A DNA stretch of 64,000 nucleotides from Gilliamella sp. Occ3-1 (GTDB taxonomy: Bacteria; Pseudomonadota; Gammaproteobacteria; Enterobacterales; Orbaceae), in NCBI RefSeq assembly GCF_001690655.1, contig NZ_LZHQ01000015.1, forward strand, positions 33,654-97,653, in the 5' to 3' direction. Under the pieces are notes generated by a model. That model was not told the origin of the DNA. It saw nothing but the letters and a program-made list of their open reading frames with translations, and made no database searches. This document shows positions 21,035 to 29,161 of this stretch, piece by piece. Position numbers and translations under genes: made by a program. Every line of letters begins with the position of its first letter. The stretch's first letter is position 1.

Positions 21035-21229
21035 AAAATTAAGTTTGATTGCTTGAATTTTAACTTTTTATTGTTCTTATTTTAAACAGAATGTTTTGAT
21101 CATTTTGTTGTTTTTTGTTTTATTTTTGAATTAGCAGTTATCTATTTGTCTTTTTATATAAAAGTGATTGATTTTTATAAAAGCAAATTTATACTTAATA
21201 TGATTTTATTTGTATTGTGAGGTTACTTT

Positions 21230-21913
21230 ATTACTCTTTCACAGCTACCTTTGCCTTTTCCGTTATCTAATAATGAAACTTTTGATAGTTTTTATGTAGG
21301 TAATAATCGGTTATTGTTTGATTCGTTGCAAACCTTATTAGGTAAAGAGGGTTTTAATGTCTTTTATATATGGGCGGCTAGCGTTGCAGGCCGAACTCAC
21401 CTTTTACATGCGTCAAGCCAAAATAAATTAGCTAGTTATATACCATTAAAACAGCATTATCATTTGGTACCTGAAATTTTACAGGGATTAGAAAATTATG
21501 ATTTAGTCTGTTTAGATGATATTGATGCAATAGCTGGTCATAGAGATTGGGAAGAGGCTATTTTCGATTTATTTAATCGTTTGACAGAAAAAAATGTGAG
21601 TAAGTTATTGATAACTGCAAATGCTCCACCTAAACAAATTTCTTTTATATTGCCTGATTTAGTTTCTAGGTTGTCTTGGGGGCAGGTTTATCAATTAAAA
21701 GAACTTAGCGATGATGACAAGCTTAAAGCTCTGCAATTGAGAGCGCAATTAAGTGGGTTTGAACTATCAACAGATGTTGGGTTATTTTTATTAAAACGTG
21801 TTAATCGTGATATGCGTACATTGTTTTCTTTATTAGAAAAGTTTGAAGTAGCAACGTTAGCACAACAACGAAAGTTAACTATTCCTTTTATTAAAAATAT
21901 TTTGGATTTGTAA
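21230..21913 (+). CDS. hda: DnaA regulatory inactivator Hda, probable ATT start
   Basis: Hda is an AAA+ protein that, bound to the DNA polymerase sliding clamp, triggers ATP hydrolysis on DnaA and so prevents over-initiation. The match to E. coli Hda is strong (SNNETFDSFYVGNN, AGRTHLLHA, LDDIDAIAGHRDWEEAIFDLFNR, LPDLVSRLSWGQVYQLKELSDDDKLKALQLRA, RKLTIPFIK). The first canonical start, TTG 21251, would remove QLPLPF, the N-terminal clamp-binding motif. In frame upstream there is only GGT TAC TTT ATT ACT CTT TCA CAG after a TGA, and GAGG (21219-21222) sits 7 bp before ATT 21230. A start there gives 227 residues with the motif intact. E. coli hda is itself reported to start at CTG. Confidence 0.9.
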   Translation: MTLSQLPLPFPLSNNETFDSFYVGNNRLLFDSLQTLLGKEGFNVFYIWAASVAGRTHLLHASSQNKLASYIPLKQHYHLVPEILQGLENYDLVCLDDIDAIAGHRDWEEAIFDLFNRLTEKNVSKLLITANAPPKQISFILPDLVSRLSWGQVYQLKELSDDDKLKALQLRAQLSGFELSTDVGLFLLKRVNRDMRTLFSLLEKFEVATLAQQRKLTIPFIKNILDL

Positions 21914-21914
21914 T

Positions 21915-22694
21915 ATGAGTCATAAACCTGAAGCTATTGTTTTTTTTGATTTAGATGGGACACTATTTAATAGCCAAATTGATGTATTGTCTAGCTCCCT
22001 TGAAGCTATAGAGAAATTAAAACAAAATAATATTATTCCAATGATTGCAACCGGTCGAACACCTTGTGAAGTTGTTGATTTAATGCAAAAAACTAAAATT
22101 GATTCAATTATTGGTATGAATGGGCAAGTTGTTTTGTACAAAGGCGAAAAGGTTTTTACTAATAATATTGATAAAGATGTGATAACAAGGATATATCAGT
22201 ATTCTAAGCAGGAAACGAATATTCCTTTATCTTTTTATAATGATGAAATGATGTGTATATCAGAGTATAGTCAACCAGCCGAGAAGTTTTATCATTATCT
22301 TAAGCAACCAGTTCCTTCCGTTGATGATCAGGTTTATTTAAAATCACCTATTCAGATGCTTTTATTACTTTGTGAAACTGGAGAGGATCTTTATCGAGAT
22401 ATTTTTCCTGAGCTAACCTTTATTCGTAATACCCCTTACTGTGTTGATGTTTTTAATCATGGTGGCTCTAAAGGTTATGGTATTACTCAGTTATTACAAA
22501 ATAAAGAGTTCACTGATGTGCCAACTTATGCATTTGGTGATGGTATGAATGATTTTGAAATGTTTCTAACCGTTGATCATCCTATTGCTATGGGTAATGC
22601 AGTTGATGAATTAAAAGCAAAAGCTGAATTTGTTACAGATACTAATAATAATGATGGTATTGCTAAAGCATTACAAAAATTTGGATTGATCTAA
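21915..22694 (+). CDS. Cof-type HAD-IIB hydrolase (phosphatase)
   Basis: A sugar-phosphate or other small-molecule phosphatase of the HAD superfamily with a C2 cap, 259 residues. Motif I is FFDLDGTLFNS (nucleophile and acid/base aspartates), motif II is the threonine in MIATGRTP, motif III is the lysine in GGSKGYGI, and motif IV is FGDGMNDFEMF. It resembles the YidA/YbhA group, but the substrate cannot be read from sequence, so no symbol is given. It begins one base after the hda stop and is almost certainly cotranscribed with it. Confidence 0.85.
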   Translation: MSHKPEAIVFFDLDGTLFNSQIDVLSSSLEAIEKLKQNNIIPMIATGRTPCEVVDLMQKTKIDSIIGMNGQVVLYKGEKVFTNNIDKDVITRIYQYSKQETNIPLSFYNDEMMCISEYSQPAEKFYHYLKQPVPSVDDQVYLKSPIQMLLLLCETGEDLYRDIFPELTFIRNTPYCVDVFNHGGSKGYGITQLLQNKEFTDVPTYAFGDGMNDFEMFLTVDHPIAMGNAVDELKAKAEFVTDTNNNDGIAKALQKFGLI

Positions 22695-23051
22695 TGAGCC
22701 TCGGCTAAAAAGTAAAGAAAATTATACTTTTTAAAAAGGTTAATTTATCAGTATTTCGTGGTGGAATATGTTGTTTTATGTTTTAATTTGATATTTGACT
22801 TTAACTCATAATATATCAGATATATACTTTTATTATTTCATTAATAGCCGAGCTCTATTATGAGATGAAAGCATTTGGAAAAGGTTTTGCGTAAATGTCT
22901 TTTATTTATATTTCTTAATGTCAAAATAATGATTGAATTATCTAGTTATTTAGATTAATTATGGCTATCGTAATAGGATGAGTGTAGTTACACTACCAAT
23001 GTTTTATCTAATTTTATAATTTTAGTTGTGTTTTTTTATATCAAAAATTTT
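22695..23051. other. Gene-free convergent interval
   Basis: It lies between the rightward HAD hydrolase and the leftward permease operon. It holds a terminator-like hairpin at 22707-22732 and otherwise no ORF or structure I can support. Confidence 0.55.
22707..22732 (+). terminator. Terminator-like hairpin after the HAD gene
   Basis: An 8-bp stem AAAAAGTA / TACTTTTT with a 10-base loop; the stem itself supplies the T run. It is AT-only except for two pairs, so moderate support. Confidence 0.5.
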
Positions 23052-24182
23052 TTATTTTTTTAATACCTGTCTAACTTTTCCTTCTCGTAAGGCTGATATA
23101 AAAATACCTAACGAGCTATATATTACTCCTAGTAAAAGTATCATAAATATATTTAGCCAGTTATCCGATAAGCTTAACCCCATTTGATTCACTCCTGCAA
23201 TCATATTGGTTGCCCAAGTTGAAGGTAGAGAATAAGAAACACATTGTACCCATAATGGCATTGCATCAATAGGCCAAATGGTTCCTGAAAGATAGAAAAC
23301 AGGTGTGGTTAAAAATGCTAATGTAAGATATATCATCTCAGTACGGCGTAAACATTCTGTTAGTAATTTGCTCAAACCTAGCGCCCCAAGTAATAGTGGA
23401 AATGTCATGATTAATATTTCGGGAATGCTAGCCAATTGCCGATAACCAAGTATCCAAGGCCATAAACCAAATAATACAATAGATAAAAATAACCAGATAG
23501 GTAATAACCCACATAAACTGCCAAAGACAACAATTTTAGGCGGTTTGCCTTGGGGTAGCGAATTTAGGGTGATATTAGTACGAGTTGAAGCAATTAAAAA
23601 AGAGTGTTGTAACAACATGACTAACAAACCTGGAAAGGTAATGGCGGCAAAACTGATTCCTGCATTATAAAGTGGTTCGGTTTGGCCTTTTATAGGTGAT
23701 AAAATAATATTGATCTGTTTATCTGAAAATCCGTTATTACGCATTATTTTAATATTATATTCAGTCAATATCTGCTGATATATCCCTTTTATATCAACTT
23801 GAATTAAACCATTAGCTAAACGACTTGAAGCATCACCATATGCAGGTATTGTAACTTCTTCACCATTTATTAGGCGCTTTTCAAAATCTCTTGGAATTGT
23901 GATCACAGCAAAAAGTTTACGATTATTGATATCATCATAAGCCTGAAGAGAGCTTTCATAAATAATTGTATCAATTTTAGAACTTGTTTCTAATGAGCGA
24001 ATTAAACCACGGCTTGTTGGAGTATGATCTTGATCAACAATTGCTATCGGTAAATTAGTGATAGTTCCATTAATATAAACAAGGCTCATTAATGATACTG
24101 ACAATAGTAGCAATAACCACATTGGTCGTCCTAACAGATAAAAGAATATTCTTATAAATGAAGACCAAAATATTTTAATCAT
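23052..24182 (-). CDS. ABC-2 type permease (YhhJ/YbhR-like), second subunit
   Basis: A 376-residue inner-membrane protein. One N-terminal helix (WLLLLLSVSLMSLVYI) and a large periplasmic domain starting LPIAIVDQDHTPTSRGLIRSLE are followed by five or so helices in the C-terminal half. This is the layout of YhhJ/YbhR/YbhS exporter permeases. It starts 14 bp after the sister permease (24197-25336). The two permeases would form the pore and the HlyD-like protein the periplasmic link. No ATP-binding protein is encoded in the operon or nearby, so either it is supplied from elsewhere or the complex is not a classical ABC pump. The substrate is unknown. Confidence 0.82.
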   Translation of the reverse strand: MIKIFWSSFIRIFFYLLGRPMWLLLLLSVSLMSLVYINGTITNLPIAIVDQDHTPTSRGLIRSLETSSKIDTIIYESSLQAYDDINNRKLFAVITIPRDFEKRLINGEEVTIPAYGDASSRLANGLIQVDIKGIYQQILTEYNIKIMRNNGFSDKQINIILSPIKGQTEPLYNAGISFAAITFPGLLVMLLQHSFLIASTRTNITLNSLPQGKPPKIVVFGSLCGLLPIWLFLSIVLFGLWPWILGYRQLASIPEILIMTFPLLLGALGLSKLLTECLRRTEMIYLTLAFLTTPVFYLSGTIWPIDAMPLWVQCVSYSLPSTWATNMIAGVNQMGLSLSDNWLNIFMILLLGVIYSSLGIFISALREGKVRQVLKK

Positions 24183-24196
24183 CTAAATTTATCCTC

Positions 24197-25336
24197 TTAC
24201 TGTGAATGTAAACGCCTTACTAGACGCTTTCTAACTAACACGGTAATAATAATTGGATAGATCATTAAAATTCCGCATGTTTTTAACACCGACAAATAAC
24301 TAGAATGACGCAAAAACAGATCGAACAGTTTATTTAGTGCATAAGTTAATGGTTCAAGCGAAGAGATAAATCTAGCAATCCATGGCATGGATAGTTCAGG
24401 TACAACAACACCAGAATAAGTTAATGCAAGTCCAACTAAAATACCTATATAAGTATAGGCATCAATAGGAGTTTTAGTAAAAGTGTATAGCAAAATACCA
24501 ATGCTTTGTGCAGCAATAACATAGAAAAATACCACAATCATCATGGCAAAAGGAGAACCCGATACACGCGCATTAGAAAACAAAACGAGCATAGCAATTT
24601 CAAAAATAAGCAGCATGGTAAACCAAATTGTATAAGGCGCTAATTTCCCTAAAACAAAAGGATAGCTAGGACGAGTTCGCTTTGGCAACTGTGCTAGAAT
24701 GTGAATTGTTGTGGTTACAACAAATAGCTGCAATAAATGCACTACTGCGGAAAATTGTTGGAAGTACATTGAGTTACCACTAGCATTAAATAAACCATCA
24801 TAATTAAAGTTAACTTTTGCCAATGGGGGAACTGGTAAGCCAATACTGGTAGCCAAAGTGGTTCGATATTGGGTATTCATTGTTGCTATCAACCCAGAAT
24901 AATCCATGATCGAATATAAGCCAGCACTATAGTATAACGCATTATAGTAAAGCATTGGTGTAGGTTGGCGACCCGATAATACATCCGCTTCAAAATTAGG
25001 TGGAATATAAAGTAGTGCATAAATTTTTGCTTTTTGCAGATCACGCTCAGCATCAAAAAGTTGGCTATCATAATTGATAAGATCTGCATGTGCTGCAGCA
25101 TTAAGATTACGCACGAGTTCGCGTGATAAAGTACTCTTATCTTGATCAATATAACCTACTGGTAAATCATATAATACACCTCGATAAAAAATACTACTAA
25201 TTAACACAAAAATAATTAGTGGCATAATCCACATTAACCAGTGAAAGGTAAATCGCCTAAAAATTTGTGGTATTTCGGCGTTAAACGCCTCTTTAAAACG
25301 ATGCCAGAAATCTAACATTATTTGTCTAGCTTCCAT
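24197..25336 (-). CDS. ABC-2 type permease, first subunit
   Basis: A 379-residue protein with the same architecture as its downstream neighbour: one N-terminal helix (WLMWIMPLIIFVLISSIFY), a periplasmic domain opening LPVGYIDQDKSTLSRELVRNLNAA, and a C-terminal bundle of helices. The LP.xxDQDxSxxSRxLxRxLxA pattern shared by both permeases indicates an old duplication. Its start overlaps the end of the HlyD-family gene by 19 bp, implying coupled translation and a fixed ratio. Confidence 0.82.
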   Translation of the reverse strand: MEARQIMLDFWHRFKEAFNAEIPQIFRRFTFHWLMWIMPLIIFVLISSIFYRGVLYDLPVGYIDQDKSTLSRELVRNLNAAAHADLINYDSQLFDAERDLQKAKIYALLYIPPNFEADVLSGRQPTPMLYYNALYYSAGLYSIMDYSGLIATMNTQYRTTLATSIGLPVPPLAKVNFNYDGLFNASGNSMYFQQFSAVVHLLQLFVVTTTIHILAQLPKRTRPSYPFVLGKLAPYTIWFTMLLIFEIAMLVLFSNARVSGSPFAMMIVVFFYVIAAQSIGILLYTFTKTPIDAYTYIGILVGLALTYSGVVVPELSMPWIARFISSLEPLTYALNKLFDLFLRHSSYLSVLKTCGILMIYPIIITVLVRKRLVRRLHSQ

Positions 25337-26289
25337 AATGTGCTCATACCTGCACGTAAACCTTCAACAGGTTCAATAGGATAAAGTCTGACTTCAAAGG
25401 TTTTCAAATCAAAATCTCCTGTTGCTCTTGTTGCACGTTTAGTTGCATAATCGCCCATCGGTGCTATATAACTAATTTCGGCTTCAATCTCTTTGTGATT
25501 GAGTGCAGGTACTTCAAGTATAATATGATCGCCTTTGCGAATATTAGACATAATATCTTCACGCAAGTTAAATACAAAATAAGCTTGAGGTAGTTGAATC
25601 ACTGTTAACAATGGGCTGTTAGCATTAAACAATTCGCCGACTTCAGCAGGAATAGAACCAATTTCACCTGCTACTTGCGCTTTAACTTGTAAATCATCAT
25701 ATTGTATTTGTAGCTGTTTAAGTTGCTCTTCGGCTTCTTCCAATTTGGCTGCATAAATTTCACGTTGCTCAATACGATCTCCATTTTTAGCTTGGTCTAA
25801 ATTAGCTTGTGCTGATTGAACTTGTTGAAAAGCTGAATCGCGTGTTTTTAATGCGCTATCTAAGATAGATTGAGAAACATAACCTTTGGCCGAAATAGTT
25901 TTGTTACGCTCATATTCTTTGGAAGCATTATCATATGTTACCTTTGCTTGCTTAAGAATTGCTTCATAATAACGGATGCTTTCTTCACGAGTTCCATGCT
26001 CCGAAAGTGCTAATTGAGCTTTTGCTTGGTCTCGCGCAGCTTCAGCCGCTTTGACTTGAGCTAAAAGCTCAGGGCTATCGAGAGTAATAACAATATCACC
26101 AGGTTTAACGTCATCACCTCGATGAACATGAATAAATTGCACTCTACCTTTGGCTTTAGACGCAACGTTAACATTCGGTGCATCAACTTCACCTTGTAGG
26201 ATAAACTGACTATTGTGTGAGCGAATTAAAATCGTCATTGATATTAAAATAACGATTAACGCAATAATAGTAAAAACTTTTTTGTTCAT
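25318..26289 (-). CDS. HlyD-family periplasmic adaptor (membrane fusion protein)
   Basis: A 323-residue adaptor with an N-terminal anchor helix (VFTIIALIVILISMTILI), a lipoyl half-motif (GRVQFIHVHRGDDVKPGDIVITLDSPELLAQV), a long coiled-coil hairpin (about residues 80-200, heavy in A, K, E and Q), the second lipoyl half (KAQVAGEIGSIPAEVGELFNANSPLLTVI) and a beta-barrel. Such proteins connect an inner-membrane pump to a TolC-type channel. First gene of the leftward three-gene operon and divergent from ndh across 337 bp. Confidence 0.88.
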   Translation of the reverse strand: MNKKVFTIIALIVILISMTILIRSHNSQFILQGEVDAPNVNVASKAKGRVQFIHVHRGDDVKPGDIVITLDSPELLAQVKAAEAARDQAKAQLALSEHGTREESIRYYEAILKQAKVTYDNASKEYERNKTISAKGYVSQSILDSALKTRDSAFQQVQSAQANLDQAKNGDRIEQREIYAAKLEEAEEQLKQLQIQYDDLQVKAQVAGEIGSIPAEVGELFNANSPLLTVIQLPQAYFVFNLREDIMSNIRKGDHIILEVPALNHKEIEAEISYIAPMGDYATKRATRATGDFDLKTFEVRLYPIEPVEGLRAGMSTLWKLDK

Positions 26290-26626
26290 AAAACTTTGTA
26301 TAGAGTGGTATTAAAGAGATAAGAAATAGAGAATTAAAATTATTATATACTTTGTAAAATAAGCATATGTAAAATTTACTCTCTCCCATTATACGAAAAT
26401 TGCTTTATTTACACAGAGCATATCAATTTAATTTAAAAATGAATTAATATCAATACTAAGTTATTATAGTGGTAACTGATTTTTTATATTTATTTAAAAT
26501 AAATTTTATTAATTATAAAATAATACTTTAATAGGTTTTATTTATAAGTGATATTAGTCAAAAGAAATAGATAAAAACCTACTTATTTAGTAAACTATTA
26601 AAAAATAAAAATTTAAGGTATTTAAT
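26290..26626. other. Divergent promoter interval, hlyD-like operon / ndh
   Basis: 337 bp, extremely AT-rich, no ORF. It must contain the leftward promoter of the export operon and the rightward ndh promoter. I see no clear FNR or Fur palindrome. Confidence 0.5.
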
Positions 26627-27916
26627 ATGGTTAAAATAATTATTATTGGTGGTGGCGCAGGAGGATTAGAATTAGCAACTGATCTTGGCGACAAATTAGG
26701 GAAGAATGATCAAGCCGAGGTTACACTAATAGATAAAAATACTTATCATATTTGGAAACCTTTATTACATGAAGTTGCTACCGGTATTCTAAATGAGCAA
26801 GCTGATAAAATTGATTATGCTGAACAAGGACAACAACACCATTTTCAATTTATTCAAGGCACGTTTACTAATCTTAATCGTGAAGAAAAGCATGTTATTA
26901 TTGAGAATTCAAATAGTGAATCTATTTCTGTACCATATGATACATTAGTTGTGGCAATAGGAAGTACTTCAAACGATTTTGGCACACCAGGAGTTAAAGA
27001 ACATTGTATCTTTTTAGATGACCAAAACGCTGCAATTCGTCTACGTGAAACACTGATTACAAAATTTGCTAGTTTTTGTTCAATTATTGATGAACATGAA
27101 ACGACGATTGAAGATAAAATTCGTATTGCTATTGTTGGTGGTGGCGCAACAGGTGTTGAGTTAGCTTCTGAGTTACCTCATATGGTTGAAACATTTGGTA
27201 ACTGTGGACGCAATAAAATGTGTTCTGATTTGCTTGATGTATCTATTATTGAAGCAACTGACCGTATTTTACCTGCTTTACCTGAAAAAACGGCATTAAA
27301 TATTACCGATACCCTTCAAAAACGTGGTATTCATGTATTAACAAAAACCATGATAACCAAGGCGGAAAGTGACGGCTTTTATCCAAAGGAAGGCGATATT
27401 ATTAGCGCTGATATTATGATTTGGACTGCAGGCGTAAAAGCGCCTGATTATTTAAAAGATATTGCGGGTTTAGAATCAAGCCGTTCGAATCAACTGGTGG
27501 TTAAACCAACATTACAAACAACGCGCGATGATAATATTTTTGTTATTGGTGACTGTGCTTATGCTATGCAAAACAGCGGGCGAGCCTCGCCAGCTACTGC
27601 ACAAGCCGCACATCAAATGGCAAAAATATGTTATGAAAATATCAATAACATGTTAAATAATAAACCAATGAAATCATTTAATTATGTTGATAATGGAACG
27701 ATTATTTCTCTGCATGATACAGCACAAGGTGTAGTTAAAATTGCAGGTAAACGCGAAATGAATGTTAAAGGATTTTTTGCTTTAAGTATTCATCGCCTGT
27801 TATACCGTATGCATCAAGCAAGTTTATTGGGTATTTTTAAAACAATTTGCTTTGCTAAAACTAGCAAAGAGATGTATAAAAATAAATTTGCATCTCTCTT
27901 TACCCATCAAGATTAA
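26627..27916 (+). CDS. ndh: NADH dehydrogenase, type II (Ndh)
   Basis: Ndh is a single-subunit FAD enzyme that passes electrons from NADH to quinone at the inner membrane without pumping protons. It has 429 residues (E. coli 434). The FAD motif is IIIIGGGAGGLELA, the NADH motif IAIVGGGATGVELASEL, and the family blocks HIWKPLLHEVATG, ALGSTSNDF and QLVVKPTLQTTRD with FVIGDCA are all intact. The amphipathic C-terminal segment (FFALSIHRLLYRMHQASLLGIFKTI) fits peripheral membrane binding. It stands alone, with its own terminator. Confidence 0.95.
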   Translation: MVKIIIIGGGAGGLELATDLGDKLGKNDQAEVTLIDKNTYHIWKPLLHEVATGILNEQADKIDYAEQGQQHHFQFIQGTFTNLNREEKHVIIENSNSESISVPYDTLVVAIGSTSNDFGTPGVKEHCIFLDDQNAAIRLRETLITKFASFCSIIDEHETTIEDKIRIAIVGGGATGVELASELPHMVETFGNCGRNKMCSDLLDVSIIEATDRILPALPEKTALNITDTLQKRGIHVLTKTMITKAESDGFYPKEGDIISADIMIWTAGVKAPDYLKDIAGLESSRSNQLVVKPTLQTTRDDNIFVIGDCAYAMQNSGRASPATAQAAHQMAKICYENINNMLNNKPMKSFNYVDNGTIISLHDTAQGVVKIAGKREMNVKGFFALSIHRLLYRMHQASLLGIFKTICFAKTSKEMYKNKFASLFTHQD

Positions 27917-27932
27917 TTTTTCTCTTTCTTCG

Positions 27933-27975
27933 ATAGTTACTTATAAAAGTATTTCTATAAGTAACTATTTTTTAT
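27933..27975 (+). terminator. Rho-independent terminator of ndh
   Basis: A perfect 13-bp stem (ATAGTTACTTATA / TATAAGTAACTAT) with a 10-base loop runs directly into TTTTTT. Confidence 0.88.
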
Positions 27976-28010
27976 AATTCGCAACGTTATGAGTTTTTGT
28001 GGGTAACTTA

Positions 28011-28569
28011 ATGCGTTTTATTATATGCCTATGCTGTCTTTAGTTAGCTTTCACTCGTATTGCTAGTTATAAACATCAAAATGGTGATATTATTTTCAAT
28101 CCTTACAATCAAAACAAAGTCTAGTAGTTAAACAAGCTACAAACTATCCATATGTTTTTGAAACTACTAATAAAGTAGTTTATACGCTACTACATAGTTG
28201 GATTGCACGTGGTAAAAAATAAAAAGCTACATCATAAGACATTTAAAAAATTACAATTTATCCAATAACGAAATTGCTAAATTAAAGTAAGTCGCAAGTA
28301 GTTTGGAAAGAAAACCTTATGATATCTGGTTTGGTTGGGACAATCGTTATATCTATTGTTCTGAGCTAGTCTGGAAAATTTATGATAAGGCACTTAATTT
28401 GAAAATAGGTCAATTGCAAACTATCAATGATTTTAATCTTTCATCGCCTACAGTAAAACAAAAATTAAAAGAACGTTATGGCGACAATATTCCTTATCAA
28501 GAAACGGTTATTTCTCCCGTTGCTATTTTTAATTCGCCATTGCTAACAACCGTTGATAAAAAATGGTAA
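28011..28569 (+). pseudogene. yiiX: YiiX-like NlpC/P60-type hydrolase, decayed
   Basis: YiiX/YebB-like proteins are NlpC/P60-fold cysteine hydrolases. The remnants here line up with E. coli YiiX: HQNGDIIF near the start, then a break; YVFETTNKVVYTLLHSWIARGKK, then another break; and the intact tail RKPYDIWFGWDNRYIYCSELVWKIYDKAL to TTVDKKW. Stops and frameshifts separate the blocks. The segment around the active-site histidine (HSDYSH in E. coli) is deleted, so the enzyme is dead even though the catalytic cysteine (YCSE) remains. The last open piece is 28303-28569. Convergent with rnhB, 7 bp away. Confidence 0.8.
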
Positions 28570-28576
28570 ATTAAAG

Positions 28577-29161
28577 TCATGTTAAACGCTTAACGGGTGC
28601 AAAGCTTTTACGATACAAATGGTTAACACCATGCTGCTCAATTGCAGCTAAATGTGCTTTGGTTGGATAGCCTTTATGTTTAGCAAGACCGTATTGTGGA
28701 TATAATTTATCAAGCTCAACCATTTCACGATCACGAGTAACTTTAGCTAGAATTGAAGCAGCACTAATTTCTGCAACCAACAAATCTCCTTTAATAACTG
28801 CTTGAGCTTGAATGCCAAAATCAGGACAACGGTTGCCATCGACTAATACAAAATTGGGTTTTATGGGTAATCCTGATACCGCCCGTTGCATAGCAAGCAT
28901 GGTGGCATGTAATATATTTAATTTATCAATTTCATCAACCGATGCTCTTGCAATACACCAAGCTAATGCCTCTTGTTTAATAATATCAAATAGATGTTCT
29001 CGTTTTTTTTCGGTTAGTTTTTTAGAATCAGTTAAGCCTTTAATGGGCTTGTTAGGATCTAAAATAACTGCAGCGGTAACAACATCGCCACAAAGCGGAC
29101 CTCGCCCAACTTCATCAACCCCTGCGATTAAGGTGGCATCTGGATAGATAAACTCTAGCAA
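28577..29161 (-). CDS. rnhB: Ribonuclease HII
   Basis: RNase HII cuts RNA in RNA-DNA hybrids and removes single ribonucleotides from DNA. It has 194 residues (E. coli 198). Catalytic acids are seen in [16 protein letters not shown] (D and E), in [10 protein letters not shown] (D), and in the aspartate of [12 protein letters not shown]. The start overlaps the lpxB end by 7 bp. Last gene of fabZ-lpxA-lpxB-rnhB, the enteric gene order. Confidence 0.96.
   Translation of the reverse strand: MLEFIYPDATLIAGVDEVGRGPLCGDVVTAAVILDPNKPIKGLTDSKKLTEKKREHLFDIIKQEALAWCIARASVDEIDKLNILHATMLAMQRAVSGLPIKPNFVLVDGNRCPDFGIQAQAVIKGDLLVAEISAASILAKVTRDREMVELDKLYPQYGLAKHKGYPTKAHLAAIEQHGVNHLYRKSFAPVKRLT

Larger units (their letters stand above)
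20680..21110. other. oriC: Chromosomal replication origin oriC
   Basis: This is a gene-free, very AT-rich interval next to mnmG, the classic gammaproteobacterial oriC position. It contains 14 GATC (Dam) sites between 20688 and 21101, where base composition predicts about one. Four units of the GATCTTTTT type, like the E. coli 13-mers (GATCTNTTNTTTT), lie at 20795, 20807, 20837 and 20914 on the mnmG side and would be the unwinding element. Two perfect DnaA boxes TTATCCACA lie at 20952-20960 and 21026-21034, and a weaker TTATCCTAA at 21005. The order mnmG, 13-mers, DnaA boxes is the same as in E. coli. hda follows instead of mioC. Confidence 0.92.

Noticed and set aside
20657..21229. GATC clusters as a restriction or phage feature
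   Set aside because: The combination with DnaA boxes, 13-mer-like repeats and mnmG fits an origin much better.
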